In this document: positions 1 to 9,054 of the stretch, piece by piece | How positions within the stretch are numbered: position 1 is the first letter of the stretch | Layout of the letters: the number at the start of each line of letters is the position of its first letter | Assembly: GCF_029872155.1 (NCBI RefSeq) | Contig: NZ_JARXLA010000005.1 | Coordinates: 248,001-312,000 of the forward strand | Direction of reading: 5' to 3' | Source: Hyphomicrobium sp. D-2 | GTDB lineage: Bacteria; Pseudomonadota; Alphaproteobacteria; Rhizobiales; Hyphomicrobiaceae | Length of the DNA: 64,000 bases | Notes under the pieces: generated by a model | Database searches by the model: none | What the model saw: only the letters and a program-made list of their open reading frames with translations | Told to the model about the DNA's origin: nothing | Position numbers and translations under genes: made by a program

Positions 1-1232
1 ACGGTCGGGATGCTGGCAAGCTCAGCCGGCGGCAGGTCGTAAAGGTTCTTGTCCATCGGGTCGCCCGGATTGATCCGGTTGAGGATGCCGTCGATGCCAG
101 CCATCAGCATGGCCGTGAAGGCCAGGTACGGGTTTGCCATCGGATCGGGGAAGCGCACTTCGAAACGCTTCGCCTTCGGGCTCGATACGTGCGGGATGCG
201 GCACGAAGCGGAGCGGTTACGCGCCGAGTAGGCGAGCAGCACGGGGGCTTCGTAGCCCGGCACCAGACGCTTGTAGGAGTTGGTGGTCGGGTTGGTGAAG
301 GCGTTGAGCGACTTGGCGTGCTTGAGGATGCCGCCGATGTAGAACAGCGCGTTCTCCGACAGATCGGCATAGCGGTCGCCAGCGAAGGTCGGCTTGCCTT
401 CCTTCCAGATCGACTGGTGGACGTGCATGCCCGAACCGTTGTCGCCGAACACGGGCTTCGGCATGAACGTAGCCGACTTGCCGTAGGCCTGGGCGACCAT
501 GTGCGTCACATACTTATAGATCTGCATGTGGTCGGCGATGGTGACCATCGGGCCGAACTTGATGCCGAGCTCGTGCTGGGCAGCGGCCACCTCGTGATGG
601 TGCTTTTCAACCGACACGCCCATTTCAACCAGCACCGAGATCATCTCGGAACGGATGTCCTGGCAGCTGTCGATCGGCGGCACGGGGAAGTAACCGCCCT
701 TCATGCGCGGACGGTGGCCGAGGTTGCCCATTTCATACTGGGTGCCGGTGTTGGTCGGCAGCTCGTTGGAATCGACGCGGAAGCCGGTGTTGTACGGATC
801 GGAGGTGAAGCGCACGTCGTCGAAGATGAAGAACTCGGCTTCCGGACCCATGAAGATGGTGTCGCCCAGACCGGTGGACTTCAGGTAAGCCTCGGCCTTC
901 TTGGCGATGCCGCGCGGGTCGCGGTCATAGAACTGGCCGGTGGAAGGCTCGTGCACGTCACAGAATATGGCGAGCGTCGACTGGGCGAAGAATGGATCGA
1001 TGTGGGCGGAGCTTGCGTCCGGCATCAGCAGCATGTCGGAGGATTCGATGCCCTTCCAGCCGCCAATCGACGAGCCGTCGAAAGCATAGCCATCGGCAAA
1101 CACATCCTCATCCACCGTCGAGGCGTGCGCAGTCACGTGCTGCATCTTGCCCTTGGTGTCGGTGAAGCGGAAATCGACAAACTTGACGTCCTTATCCTTG
1201 ATCGTCTTCAGGACATCACTCACGGTCTGCAT
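1..1232 (-). CDS. glnA: Type I glutamine synthetase, 3' end cut by window edge
   Basis: Glutamine synthetase joins ammonia to glutamate with ATP and is the main ammonia-assimilating enzyme in the cytoplasm. Reading the minus strand from ATG at 1232 gives 410 codons without a stop; the family is usually about 469 residues, so roughly 60 are missing beyond position 1. Visible family signatures are FDGSSIGGW near residue 50, the metal and glutamate-site stretch [22 protein letters not shown], and NLYDLPP near the end. Tyr398 (codon at 39-41) matches the tyrosine adenylylated by GlnE in the type I-beta enzymes. The start follows an AGGGGA ribosome site. It lies 92 bp downstream of glnB on the same strand, the usual glnBA operon in this group. 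Identity is certain; only the end is unseen. Confidence 0.97.
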   Translation of the reverse strand, partial: MQTVSDVLKTIKDKDVKFVDFRFTDTKGKMQHVTAHASTVDEDVFADGYAFDGSSIGGWKGIESSDMLLMPDASSAHIDPFFAQSTLAIFCDVHEPSTGQFYDRDPRGIAKKAEAYLKSTGLGDTIFMGPEAEFFIFDDVRFTSDPYNTGFRVDSNELPTNTGTQYEMGNLGHRPRMKGGYFPVPPIDSCQDIRSEMISVLVEMGVSVEKHHHEVAAAQHELGIKFGPMVTIADHMQIYKYVTHMVAQAYGKSATFMPKPVFGDNGSGMHVHQSIWKEGKPTFAGDRYADLSENALFYIGGILKHAKSLNAFTNPTTNSYKRLVPGYEAPVLLAYSARNRSASCRIPHVSSPKAKRFEVRFPDPMANPYLAFTAMLMAGIDGILNRINPGDPMDKNLYDLPPAELASIPT

Positions 1233-1324
1233 GGGAGTTCCCCTATTTGAGTGCCGTTTTGACGGCGTCTTCAGTGCGTTTGATGGATGAACGGGCGCTG
1301 GCTGCCCGGTCGTCGGGATACGGG

Positions 1325-1687
<363 letters not shown>

Positions 1688-1728
1688 TCATTTCCAGCAA
1701 GGGCGGCTTGCGTGAACGGCCAAGAGTT

Positions 1729-1744
1729 AGCACGGTGCGTGCCA
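1729..1744 (-). promoter_or_regulatory. Sigma-54 (RpoN) type promoter of glnBA
   Basis: On the minus strand the sequence reads TGGCACG, four bases, GTGCT. This matches the -24/-12 consensus TGGCACG-N4-TTGCW with one mismatch, and the invariant GG and GC doublets are correctly spaced. It sits about 66 bp before the glnB start. RpoN promoters before glnB are well known in Alphaproteobacteria. No clear NtrC site was recognised upstream. Confidence 0.6.
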
Positions 1745-1771
1745 GTTCAAGCGCCATGTAAAAAATGCTGA

Positions 1772-1793
1772 AAACACAAACTGTTATGTGTTT
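1772..1793. promoter_or_regulatory. Inverted repeat AAACACA-N8-TGTGTTT in a divergent intergenic region
   Basis: A perfect 7-bp inverted repeat with an 8-bp spacer lies between glnB (minus) and the NAD(P)HX repair gene (plus), upstream of the glnBA sigma-54 promoter. Its position suits an activator or repressor site. The binding protein is unknown; it does not match the NtrC consensus. Confidence 0.3.
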
Positions 1794-1829
1794 GCCTCGG
1801 CAAGCCGCCGTCAAAAACAACGGCATGAG

Positions 1830-1846
1830 TGCCTATCAAGTAGGCA
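1830..1846. promoter_or_regulatory. Inverted repeat TGCCTA-N5-TAGGCA
   Basis: A perfect 6-bp inverted repeat with a 5-bp spacer lies 26 bp before the GTG start of the NAD(P)HX repair gene. It could be an operator or a small hairpin in the leader. No known regulator was recognised. Confidence 0.25.
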
Positions 1847-1872
1847 GCGTGCATGAAAAGTAGTCAGAGCCG

Positions 1873-3417
1873 GTGACCAACACTTTAATGTCGATGCAGG
1901 GCGCTCATTCCTTGGGCGGCGGACGCAACCAAGGTGTGCTTTTAAGCACCGAAGAGATGGGCCGTGCCGACCATCTGGCGGTGGAACTGGGCGTGCCAAG
2001 CCTGACGCTGATGGAAAACGCGGGTGCGGGCGTGGCGGCGCAGGCCCGGCTTTTGCTGCCGGGTGGTGCGGGGCGGATCGCGGTGTTGTGCGGACCCGGC
2101 AACAACGGTGGCGACGGCTTTGTCGCCGCCCGGCTGCTGCGGGAAGCCGGCTTGGACGTTCGCGTCGCGCTGCTGGGCAATGTGGCGGCGCTCAAGGGCG
2201 ATGCCGCCGAAATGGCCGCGCGGTGGGCGTGGGAGATCGTCCCCCTCACGGCGGATGCAATTGCTGGCGCCGACCTGATCATCGACGCGCTGTTCGGCGC
2301 CGGGCTGGACCGGCCAATCACGGGCATCGCTGCGGAGGCGATCGCGGCGCTCAATGGTTCTGGCGTCCCGGTGTTGGCGGTGGATGTTCCGAGCGGCCTT
2401 GATGGCAATACGGGACAGCCGCTAGGCCCGGTTGTGCGGGCTTCCCACACGGTCACTTTCTTCCGTCGCAAGCCGGGGCATCTGCTGATGCCGGGGCGGG
2501 CGCTGTGTGGCGGTGTGACGGTGCATGACATCGGAACGCCGCCGGAGGTGCTGGACCGGATCGCCAGCAAGACCTGGGTAAACGGGCCGGACCTGTGGCG
2601 CGGCGCGTTTCCGTGGCCAAGGCTTGAGGGCCATAAATACGGTCGCGGCCATGCGCTGGTCGTGTCGGGTGCTGCGGCGTACACGGGAGCGGCCCGTCTT
2701 GGCGCGCGCGGTGCGTTGCGGGCTGGGGCGGGTCTGGTGACGCTGGCCAGTCCGGAAAACGCCCTGATCGTCAATGCTTCTCAGCTTACTGCGGTGATGC
2801 TGCTGCCGTTTTCAGGTCCGGAAGGCCTGTCGGGCATTCTGGCCGATCGGCGCAAGAACGCCGTGCTGCTGGGCCCGGCGCTGGGCGTCGGCGAGGAAAC
2901 CCGTGCGCTGGTTGAGGCCGCTCTGGCCGCCGGGGCTGCAACCGTTCTCGATGCAGATGCGCTGACGTCATTCGCCGGACATCAGGCCGAGCTGTTTGCC
3001 GCCATCGCCAGCATTGCCGAACGGCCGGTGGTGCTGACACCGCACGATGGCGAGTTTCAGCGGCTGTTCCCGGATCTTGTGTCGGCGGCCAAGCCGGAAC
3101 GGGCCCGACAAGCGGCGGCTCGGTCTGGAGCGGTCGTTGTGCTGAAGGGACCGGACACCGTGATTGCCGCTCCCGATGGCCGTGTGGCGATCAACGATAA
3201 CGCGCCGCCGTGGCTGGCAACGGCCGGGGCGGGTGACGTGCTGGGCGGCTTTACCGTCGGTCTGCTGGCGCAACGGATGCCGCCATTCGAAGCGGCCAGC
3301 GCGGCGGTCTGGCTGCATGGTGCTGCTGCAGCGGCGTTCGGGCCGGGCCTGATTGCGGAAGATCTGCCGGACTCGCTGCCGCAGGTTTTGCGCGGCCTGA
3401 TTGATCCGGTGTCCTGA
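1873..3417 (+). CDS. nnr: Bifunctional NAD(P)HX epimerase / ADP-dependent NAD(P)HX dehydratase
   Basis: This enzyme repairs hydrated, inactive NADH and NADPH. The N-terminal YjeF-type domain (about residues 20-225) epimerises R- and S-NAD(P)HX, and the C-terminal ribokinase-like domain (about 255-510) dehydrates S-NAD(P)HX using ADP. Signatures are GPGNNGGDGFVAAR (74-87) and DVPSGLDGNTG (171-181) in the first domain. The second shows the GAAAYTGAARLGARGAL stretch, DADAL (360-364), TPHDGEF (389-395) and TAGAGDVLGG (450-459) with its catalytic Asp. At 514 residues it has the full length of bacterial fusions. The GTG at 1873 is used; ATG codons at 1888 and 1894 in the same frame are possible starts, since the first 20 residues are not conserved. 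It is transcribed away from glnB. Confidence 0.93.
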   Translation: MTNTLMSMQGAHSLGGGRNQGVLLSTEEMGRADHLAVELGVPSLTLMENAGAGVAAQARLLLPGGAGRIAVLCGPGNNGGDGFVAARLLREAGLDVRVALLGNVAALKGDAAEMAARWAWEIVPLTADAIAGADLIIDALFGAGLDRPITGIAAEAIAALNGSGVPVLAVDVPSGLDGNTGQPLGPVVRASHTVTFFRRKPGHLLMPGRALCGGVTVHDIGTPPEVLDRIASKTWVNGPDLWRGAFPWPRLEGHKYGRGHALVVSGAAAYTGAARLGARGALRAGAGLVTLASPENALIVNASQLTAVMLLPFSGPEGLSGILADRRKNAVLLGPALGVGEETRALVEAALAAGAATVLDADALTSFAGHQAELFAAIASIAERPVVLTPHDGEFQRLFPDLVSAAKPERARQAAARSGAVVVLKGPDTVIAAPDGRVAINDNAPPWLATAGAGDVLGGFTVGLLAQRMPPFEAASAAVWLHGAAAAAFGPGLIAEDLPDSLPQVLRGLIDPVS

Positions 3418-3517
3418 GACGCATGCAAAACATCAATCCGGCGCCACAATCGCCGGCTATTTGTCCCGGACAGGCTTGGCGCGATGCTATCGGCGCACTA
3501 GAGCCTTGCACCGTTTC

Positions 3518-3560
3518 GTGCTTCTTGTCGGAAAACCGGTTCCCACTTTTCCGGAAGCAC
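3518..3560 (-). repeat. 43-bp interspersed palindromic repeat, copy 1
   Basis: On the minus strand the element begins GTGCTTCCGGAAAAGTGG, continues through ACCGGTTTTCCG and ends AAGAAGCAC. The ends pair as a hairpin (GTGCTTC with GAAGCAC), and the middle holds nested complementary CCGGAAAA/TTTTCCG arms. Two near-identical copies occur at 17478-17573 in the opposite orientation. The family is typical of intergenic repeats in rhizobial genomes. Confidence 0.8.
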
Positions 3561-3625
3561 TCTAGTCTAGATTCGATGGGCGGCGCTTGGCTGCCGGTGG
3601 CACAATCTCGATCTGCGAGAGGCGA

Positions 3626-5269
3626 ATGTTTCGACGGGCCCTGATGGCTTGCGCCCTGTTGCCTGCTGTAGGCGCTGGCGCTCTGGCCGCTCCGGCGGAA
3701 ACGGGTTTGAAGGCGCAGGACGCCGCCACAGCGTTGGTGCGTGGCGATGCCGGTCAGGCCGTTGTCGGTTACACGGACGCGCTGAAGGATGCCGGGCTGA
3801 CGAACGATCGCCGGGCCACGCTGCTGAACGATCGCGCCGTAGCCTATGCGCGCCTTGGCCAGACCAAGCTTGCGATTGACGACTTCAATCGCGCTGCGCA
3901 GCTTTTTCCCGAATATGCGGCGATCTACAACAATCGCGGTAATCTGCTGCTGGCGCTGGGCTATACCGAAGAAGCCATCAAGGATTTCAACCGCGCTATC
4001 GTGCTGGCGCCGGGTTATGCCGCCGCGCTGTCCAATCGCGCCGGTGCGCTGGCAAAGGACGGCGACCACGGCGAGGCCTTGCGCGATTACACTGCCGCCG
4101 TGCGCCTGATGCCGCAAGCTGCTGCTCCGCTGGCTGGCCGGGGGCGGGTGCATATGGCGGCGGGTCGGCCCCATGCCGCCATTCGCGATTTTTCCCGCGC
4201 CGTGACGTCCGATCCGCGGTTTGCGGCGGCCTATCGCAATCGCGCCGAAGCCAAGCTCGATATTCTGCGTATGGGCGATGCTATCGAGGATCTGTCCCGC
4301 GCCATCGCCTTCGACGTCAGCAATCCGGAACTATATCTGCTGCGCGGGCAGGCCTATCTTGCTTCTGATAACGCAGCGGCGGCGCTTAAGGACTATTCGC
4401 ACGCGATCACGCTCGCCCCGGCCATGGCGCGCGGCTATGCCGAGCGGGGCCTCGCCTACGGCCTGACCCAGTCGTTTGATCTGGCGTTCGCCGATCTCAA
4501 TCGGGCGATTGAGCTTGATCCACGCGGGGCGCTGGCGTTCGCCTATCGCGCGGTCGTCTATAAAATGAGCGGGCAGACAGACGTCGGCCTGAAGGACGCC
4601 GAGACAGCGGCCAAGATCGATCCCGATGGCGCGGAAGTGCTGTGGGCCAAGGCGGAGATCGAGGAAGCGCAGGGCCGCGTCGAGTTGGCGGTGGCCGACT
4701 ACAAGAAGGCGCTGGCGGCCAAACCGCGCCTGAAGCTAGCATCCGATGCGCTGACGCGTCTGGGTGCCGACGGCGCCGATGCGGAAGATCGCGAAATTGC
4801 CGACGCAGGGGTCGACGTCTGGCGGGTGGTGCAGCGTGGCACGCAGTTTTATGCGGTGAGCGAGCGCTATCGCCGCCTTCGCATTCCGCTGGAAATGGCG
4901 GGCGCGGGTACGCCCAAGCTGCTGGAATTCGAAATCAAGAAGCCGCCGCTGCGGGGCATCGCCATCCTGCGGTTTTCTGCCGGTGCCATAGCCAGTGAGA
5001 CGGGGCCGGCGCCGACGGAGCAGGTGGCCATCCTCGATCTGCAGGCCAACTCGGTGATAGGCATCGAACCGCACCGCGAGGGCGACAAGGTCGCGAACTG
5101 GACCTGGCAGAATGATCGCGTTGTCGTCGCCAGCGTCGATGGCGCGACGGACGAGTTCATGCTGCGCAATGCGCAGGTGCGCGCGGCAGAGCAGGAGCAG
5201 CGCCGCCAGAGGCGCCAGCAGCAACAGCGCGCCAAGCCGAAGACGTTCTTCCAGTTCCTATTCAACTAA
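3626..5269 (+). CDS. Exported tetratricopeptide-repeat protein
   Basis: A 547-residue protein of unknown exact role. The chosen ATG at 3626 follows GAGAGG and begins a signal peptide (MFRRALMACALL...GALAAP), which points to the periplasm; an upstream in-frame codon at 3587 would bury it. About nine consecutive TPR units run from residue 45 to 375, with recurring motifs such as AIDDFNRAAQLFPEYAAIYN and AIKDFNRAIVLAPGYAAALS. TPR arrays act as protein-binding scaffolds. After the repeats comes a beta-rich stretch of about 120 residues that I do not recognise. The C terminus is a Gln/Arg-rich tail (EQEQRRQRRQQQQR). There are no close operon partners. Confidence 0.85.
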   Translation: MFRRALMACALLPAVGAGALAAPAETGLKAQDAATALVRGDAGQAVVGYTDALKDAGLTNDRRATLLNDRAVAYARLGQTKLAIDDFNRAAQLFPEYAAIYNNRGNLLLALGYTEEAIKDFNRAIVLAPGYAAALSNRAGALAKDGDHGEALRDYTAAVRLMPQAAAPLAGRGRVHMAAGRPHAAIRDFSRAVTSDPRFAAAYRNRAEAKLDILRMGDAIEDLSRAIAFDVSNPELYLLRGQAYLASDNAAAALKDYSHAITLAPAMARGYAERGLAYGLTQSFDLAFADLNRAIELDPRGALAFAYRAVVYKMSGQTDVGLKDAETAAKIDPDGAEVLWAKAEIEEAQGRVELAVADYKKALAAKPRLKLASDALTRLGADGADAEDREIADAGVDVWRVVQRGTQFYAVSERYRRLRIPLEMAGAGTPKLLEFEIKKPPLRGIAILRFSAGAIASETGPAPTEQVAILDLQANSVIGIEPHREGDKVANWTWQNDRVVVASVDGATDEFMLRNAQVRAAEQEQRRQRRQQQQRAKPKTFFQFLFN

Positions 5270-5639
5270 TTTTGATCACCGCGAATTTAGCGGCGGGCGG
5301 CAGCGGCGTGTGTGCCCGCCCGTTGCTCTAGGCGTCTGCGTGACGGCTGAAGTGCTGCAACAAGGCTACAGCCATCGCGGGAAATGCTGCCTGCAATGCT
5401 GAATTACACCGCGAGCGGTTGAGCTTAGCTGTCAATCAAGGAATGCTGCATGGATAGGTGCTGCAACTTTTGCTGCGCCCCGTAATGCCTCTGGCCGGGG
5501 GCTTCGCGTTTGCTGCGCGGTTAATATGCGTTCTGCGCGTGAGGCCATAAACATCGGTCAGAATTAAGCTTTCTGCATCATTCACCATCTATTCTGGTGC
5601 GAGGCTTTGAGTGTTCAGTTTCTTTAGTAGGTGAGAGCA
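5270..5639. other. Intergenic region, 370 bp, with one hairpin
   Basis: No gene was found. A 7-bp stem (GGCGGGC at 5292-5298 with GCCCGCC at 5314-5320) lies shortly after the TPR gene stop; it has no run of T, so it is at best a Rho-assisted end. The rest must hold the promoter and leader of the L,D-transpeptidase gene, but no clear motif was seen. Confidence 0.5.
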
Positions 5640-6404
5640 ATGCGTTCGGTTGCGGCAGTGTTTGCGGTCCTCGCGGCTGTGAGTGTGATTTCAACAGCAT
5701 CGGCGGCTACGGAAATGCAGGTTGCCGCTGCTGATCCGGTTGAAGCGATTGATGCGGTGCGCCCGGATGTTCAGCATCAGGCGCTTGATGCGGCCCTGCC
5801 GCCGGCGGTTGCCCGCGATGGCGGGGAGACTGCCGAAGCACCGGCAGCAGCATTGCCACCTCCGCAGCCAACGCTGTTTGCGTCGATCGATCTTAGCAAG
5901 CAGACGATGACCGTCTCCGACAAGAATGGCGTGATCGCCAGCTGGAAGATCTCGTCCGGTCGCCACGGCCATCTGACGCCGACGGGTACCCACACGCCGC
6001 ATTACACGGCGCGGATGCACTACTCGAAGCAGTATTACAATTCGCCGATGCCCTATTCGGTGTTCTTCAATCGCGGCATCGCCGTGCATGGCACCAATGA
6101 TCTGCGCAACCTGGGCCGTCCGGCTTCGCACGGTTGCATCCGGTCCCATCCGAAGAACGCCAAGGTGTTTTACGATCTGGTGCAGAAGCACGGCCGCGAA
6201 ATGACCCGTGTGACGGTGCACGGCAAGGTGCCAGCTTCGTCGGCTCCGGCGGTGGCCCGCAAGCAGCAGCAACAGCGTTACGCCCAGCCGCAGCAGTGGA
6301 ACGGTGGCGGCCTGTTTGGCTACTCGCAGCAGGCGCCGAAGGCGAAAGCTAAGGCCAAGGGCAAGCAGAAGCAGCAGTACGGCGGTGGCGGTCTGTTCTG
6401 GTAA
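5640..6404 (+). CDS. Exported L,D-transpeptidase (YkuD domain)
   Basis: L,D-transpeptidases cross-link peptidoglycan stem peptides (3-3 links) or attach proteins to them. The 254-residue product has a signal peptide (MRSVAAVFAVLAAVSVISTASA) and a low-complexity linker. The YkuD domain runs from about residue 78 to 198. The catalytic motif is ASHGCIRSHPKNA with Cys166, and the upstream HGT places His150. The C terminus is rich in Gln, Lys and Gly (KQQQQRYAQPQQ, KAKAKAKGKQKQQYGGGG) and very basic, perhaps for cell-wall binding. ATG at 5640 is preferred to GTG at 5631 because AGTAGGTGAGAG sits just upstream. Confidence 0.92.
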   Translation: MRSVAAVFAVLAAVSVISTASAATEMQVAAADPVEAIDAVRPDVQHQALDAALPPAVARDGGETAEAPAAALPPPQPTLFASIDLSKQTMTVSDKNGVIASWKISSGRHGHLTPTGTHTPHYTARMHYSKQYYNSPMPYSVFFNRGIAVHGTNDLRNLGRPASHGCIRSHPKNAKVFYDLVQKHGREMTRVTVHGKVPASSAPAVARKQQQQRYAQPQQWNGGGLFGYSQQAPKAKAKAKGKQKQQYGGGGLFW

Positions 6405-6534
6405 GCCGCTGCTACGGCTGTCCCGCCGCGCGTGACACGTGTCCGTGCGGCGGAGCGTTATGTGATCGGCAGAAAGCTAAACTGACTTCAGCCGACCCGA
6501 TGCGGAAACGGGCGTAGATGCTGGCCTTCTTTTC

Positions 6535-6579
6535 TGGCGCTCGGCGACTCTCCGTCGGGGAGCCGGCCGCCGAGCGCCA
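6535..6579 (-). repeat. Composite-family palindrome (GGCGGCCGGC type)
   Basis: The outer arms TGGCGCTCGGCG and CGCCGAGCGCCA are perfectly complementary, and an inner stem CTCC/GGAG is nested between them. The orientation is opposite to the copy at 6752-6792. Confidence 0.8.
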
Positions 6580-6681
6580 CAAAAAAACTAACTGTCATCT
6601 CGCTGGGGCGGTTCCATGGGGTGGCTGGAAGGACGCTCTGTTGGGGCTGCGAATGATACTTCGGCCGATCAAAGGCTGAAG

Positions 6682-6717
6682 CTGGCGTGGATCCCGACCT
6701 TCGCCGGGATGACGGTG
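6682..6717 (+). repeat. REP-like hairpin GATCCCGACCTTCGCCGGGATGACGG
   Basis: The core is ATCCCG, CTTCG-containing loop, CGGGAT at 6691-6710, preceded by CTGGCGTGG and followed by GACGGTGTG. The same module appears at 34853-34890 and 38771-38807, each time beside the GGCGGCCGGC palindrome. Confidence 0.8.
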
Positions 6718-6751
6718 TGCAGCGGCAAGCCGGTTTGGCGAGCACCAATCA

Positions 6752-6792
6752 GTGCTCGGCGGCCGGCTGTGCGGAGCACAGTCGCCGAGCGC
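6752..6792 (+). repeat. Composite-family palindrome (GGCGGCCGGC type)
   Basis: GTGCTCGGCGGCCGGCTG is followed after a short loop by CAGTCGCCGAGCGC, forming a long imperfect hairpin. It is preceded by GCACCAATCA, which also precedes the copy at 34914. Confidence 0.8.
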
Positions 6793-6807
6793 AACAAAAA
6801 ACCGCGA

Positions 6808-8046
6808 TCAGAACGGGTTCCACGTCGGGCGCGGCGTGAAGCGGATGTAGCCGATGTTGGCTCCGAGCCTGAGGCCCAGACCGGTGCGGATCGGCGCCAT
6901 CATGACCTGCCCGCCCTTCAGGAACGTGATGCCCACGCCGCCAATGAGATAGGCTGAGCCGTCGATGCCGGTGAAGTGGCGATAAAGATCGTCGGGCTGA
7001 TGCACGCGGTAGATCAGGAACATCGTGCGCGAGCCGGCGGCGCCGAAGTCGGTGCCGATCGAGGGCCCGTGCCAGTAGATCTTGCTGCTGCCACCCGAGC
7101 GCATGTAGAGCGTGCCGCTGCCGTAGCGCACACCGGCCAGAAACGCGCCGCCGCCTTCGGTGCCGAGAACATAACCGGATGGGCGGCCCGCGCTTGAGAA
7201 CGCGTATTCGATGACGCTGCCGAGCTCGGTGGAAATGGTGCCGAAGAAGCCGCGCGTGATCTCGCGGATTTCGTCGATGTCGTAGCCCTGTTCCTCCGGC
7301 GGCAATGGCTCCAGCATCGCGAGGCCAGCGCCGGGCTCCATCGTTGGCACGGACGGTCCAACGCGCAGGGTGTCCAGCGTGTGGGGCGTTTGAGGCGTGG
7401 TTTGTGCCGCCCAGTTCTGAGCCTTGGATTTTGCAACCGGCTTGGGTGGTGCAGCCTGCTCGGCGGCGGTCGCCTTCGCGGCAGGCGTTTCATTAGAACG
7501 CGGAGCGGCTGGCGATGGCGATGCTGCAGGTGCCTTGCTGGCGGCAACCTTTTTATCGCCGGCAGCGCCGCTGGCGATTGCGGCATCGAGCTTTTCGAGC
7601 GTGTAGCTGGACTTCGCCTTCATGACGCCGAGCAGCTCAAGCCCGGCGGCCTCAAGCTCGGTCAGCTTGCTGCAGTCGAGCAGGGCGTTCTCGGGGGGGC
7701 GGCCCAGCATGTCGATCTTGGTGATCAGATCCTCGGCGTCGGCATCGAGCTTTTCGGTGCGCGCATCGCGTAGCGCATTAAGCGCCTTTTCCTCGCTGTC
7801 GGCCTCGTTCCAGCCGCGCTTGGCGCCAAGCTGGCGGATCTTGTCCTGGATCTTCGGCAGCACTTCGGCGTTGAAAGTCCGTAGCGATGCGCCCGAGCGG
7901 TCCACCGCAGCGGCAAAGTCGTCAGCCGAGCAGGTGGCTGCTGCGGCCTGTTGCTGGGCCTGAGCGTAGGCCGGTAGCGGCGCGGCCAGGCTGAGAAGCT
8001 GGGCCGCAGCCGTAGCAGCGATTGCAGTGAGATTTCGGGGCAGCAT
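6808..8046 (-). CDS. EipA-like envelope integrity protein (DUF1134) with long N-terminal extension
   Basis: The last 160 residues (about 254-412) match DUF1134, the family of Brucella EipA, a small periplasmic beta-barrel protein needed for envelope integrity. Visible signatures are RGFFGTISTELGSVIEYAFS, GRPSGYVLG, YWHGPSIGTDFG and the C terminus YIRFTPRPTWNPF. Known family members are near 200 residues; this one is 412. The extra part has a signal peptide (residues 1-30), a helical region (about 37-160) with two cysteines (CSADDF, DCSKLTE), and an Ala/Pro/Lys-rich linker (165-225). It is followed at 75 bp by a polysaccharide deacetylase upstream on the same strand, so the two may be co-transcribed. 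The role of the extension is unknown. Confidence 0.88.
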   Translation of the reverse strand: MLPRNLTAIAATAAAQLLSLAAPLPAYAQAQQQAAAATCSADDFAAAVDRSGASLRTFNAEVLPKIQDKIRQLGAKRGWNEADSEEKALNALRDARTEKLDADAEDLITKIDMLGRPPENALLDCSKLTELEAAGLELLGVMKAKSSYTLEKLDAAIASGAAGDKKVAASKAPAASPSPAAPRSNETPAAKATAAEQAAPPKPVAKSKAQNWAAQTTPQTPHTLDTLRVGPSVPTMEPGAGLAMLEPLPPEEQGYDIDEIREITRGFFGTISTELGSVIEYAFSSAGRPSGYVLGTEGGGAFLAGVRYGSGTLYMRSGGSSKIYWHGPSIGTDFGAAGSRTMFLIYRVHQPDDLYRHFTGIDGSAYLIGGVGITFLKGGQVMMAPIRTGLGLRLGANIGYIRFTPRPTWNPF

Positions 8047-8121
8047 CGCGACGCCTGTGATTAGCTTTGTCAGTTCACCGGCGCTGGAAGCTTGCGTGCA
8101 ACGTGATCGTGGCGTCGCCGA

Positions 8122-9054
8122 TTATTCGCCGTCGATCGTCTTGATGACAGAGTTCATGGGCCGGTCGGTCAGCACCGTGGGCATGCCCTTCATGTCCTTG
8201 GCGACCAGCTCGTCATACTCCGGCAGGGTCTGGATAGGATCTTTGGCCGTCATGTGCACGATCTTGTATCCGCCAGCCTTAAGCTGCTTCAGCAGGTCGG
8301 GCATTGCTGCCGCCGTATGGGGCTGGATGTCGTGCATCAGCAGGATGCCTTTGCCCTGCTTATCCAGCGACGCCATGATCCGCTTCACCAGAGCTTTGGC
8401 CGTGCCACCCTTATAGTCGAAGCTGTCGATATCGGTTGAGAACACGGCCACATTGCGGTCCGCCAGGTACTGCAATGTGTCATTGGAGTGGCGCAAAAAT
8501 GGGAACCGGAAGAACGACGCAGTGGGCCCGTTGACGGCGCGACGGATGACGCTGAACGAGCGCTCGATTTCTTCCTTGGCCTGATCGAGCGTGAGCTTCG
8601 ACAGATCCTTGTGGTTCATGGTGTGGCCGCCGATGGTGTGGCCGCTCTTGGCAACTTCGGCGAGGATGTCGGGATATCCGGCGGCAACCTTACCGACCGA
8701 GAAGAAAATCGCCTTCGTGCATTCGGCGTTCAGTGCCTTGAGAATGGCCGTAGTGCGATTGGGCAGCGGGCCGTCGTCGAAGGTAAGCACAACTTCCTTG
8801 GGCTGAAGGAAGTCATACATCTTGTAATGCTGGAAACCGAAGCCGGGTGCGCCGGTGGTATCGATTTGAACCGTGCGCGAAACGCCAAGCGGATTGGGAT
8901 TGCCCGGACACTCAGCCTGCGGCTTGGCGCTGGCGGGTGCAGCGGCTTCGACCTGTGCCGCTGCTTCATCGGCGCCGTCCTGCGCATATGCGCCTATGGC
9001 GAGCGGCGTACACAGAAGTGCAGCGATGATTGCCTTGCTGACGGTCGAGCGCAT
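8122..9054 (-). CDS. Exported polysaccharide deacetylase (NodB domain)
   Basis: Carbohydrate esterase family 4 enzymes remove acetyl groups from peptidoglycan or chitin-like sugars. The 310-residue product has a signal peptide (residues 1-24). The NodB domain shows all expected motifs: TFDDGP (91-96) with the metal-binding Asp, HTMNH (144-148), RFPF (183-186), DIDSFDY (208-214) and LMHD (239-242) with the catalytic His. Metal dependence is therefore likely kept. The substrate cannot be read from the sequence. It lies upstream of the EipA-like gene on the same strand, suggesting joint envelope function. Confidence 0.92.
   Translation of the reverse strand: MRSTVSKAIIAALLCTPLAIGAYAQDGADEAAAQVEAAAPASAKPQAECPGNPNPLGVSRTVQIDTTGAPGFGFQHYKMYDFLQPKEVVLTFDDGPLPNRTTAILKALNAECTKAIFFSVGKVAAGYPDILAEVAKSGHTIGGHTMNHKDLSKLTLDQAKEEIERSFSVIRRAVNGPTASFFRFPFLRHSNDTLQYLADRNVAVFSTDIDSFDYKGGTAKALVKRIMASLDKQGKGILLMHDIQPHTAAAMPDLLKQLKAGGYKIVHMTAKDPIQTLPEYDELVAKDMKGMPTVLTDRPMNSVIKTIDGE

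Larger units (their letters stand above)
6405..6807. other. Intergenic repeat cluster between convergent genes
   Basis: These 400 bp separate the convergent L,D-transpeptidase and EipA-like genes. They contain two GGCGGCCGGC-type palindromes and one REP-like hairpin, listed separately, in the order palindrome, hairpin, palindrome. No credible gene was seen; open frames here translate into repeat sequence. Confidence 0.7.

Noticed and set aside
189-1250. A 353-residue open frame on the plus strand
   Set aside because: It is antisense to glnA, has His/Arg/Val-rich shadow composition, and the minus strand encodes an unmistakable glutamine synthetase.
6616-6957. A 113-residue plus-strand open frame
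   Set aside because: It runs through REP and palindrome repeats and into the antisense of the EipA-like gene.
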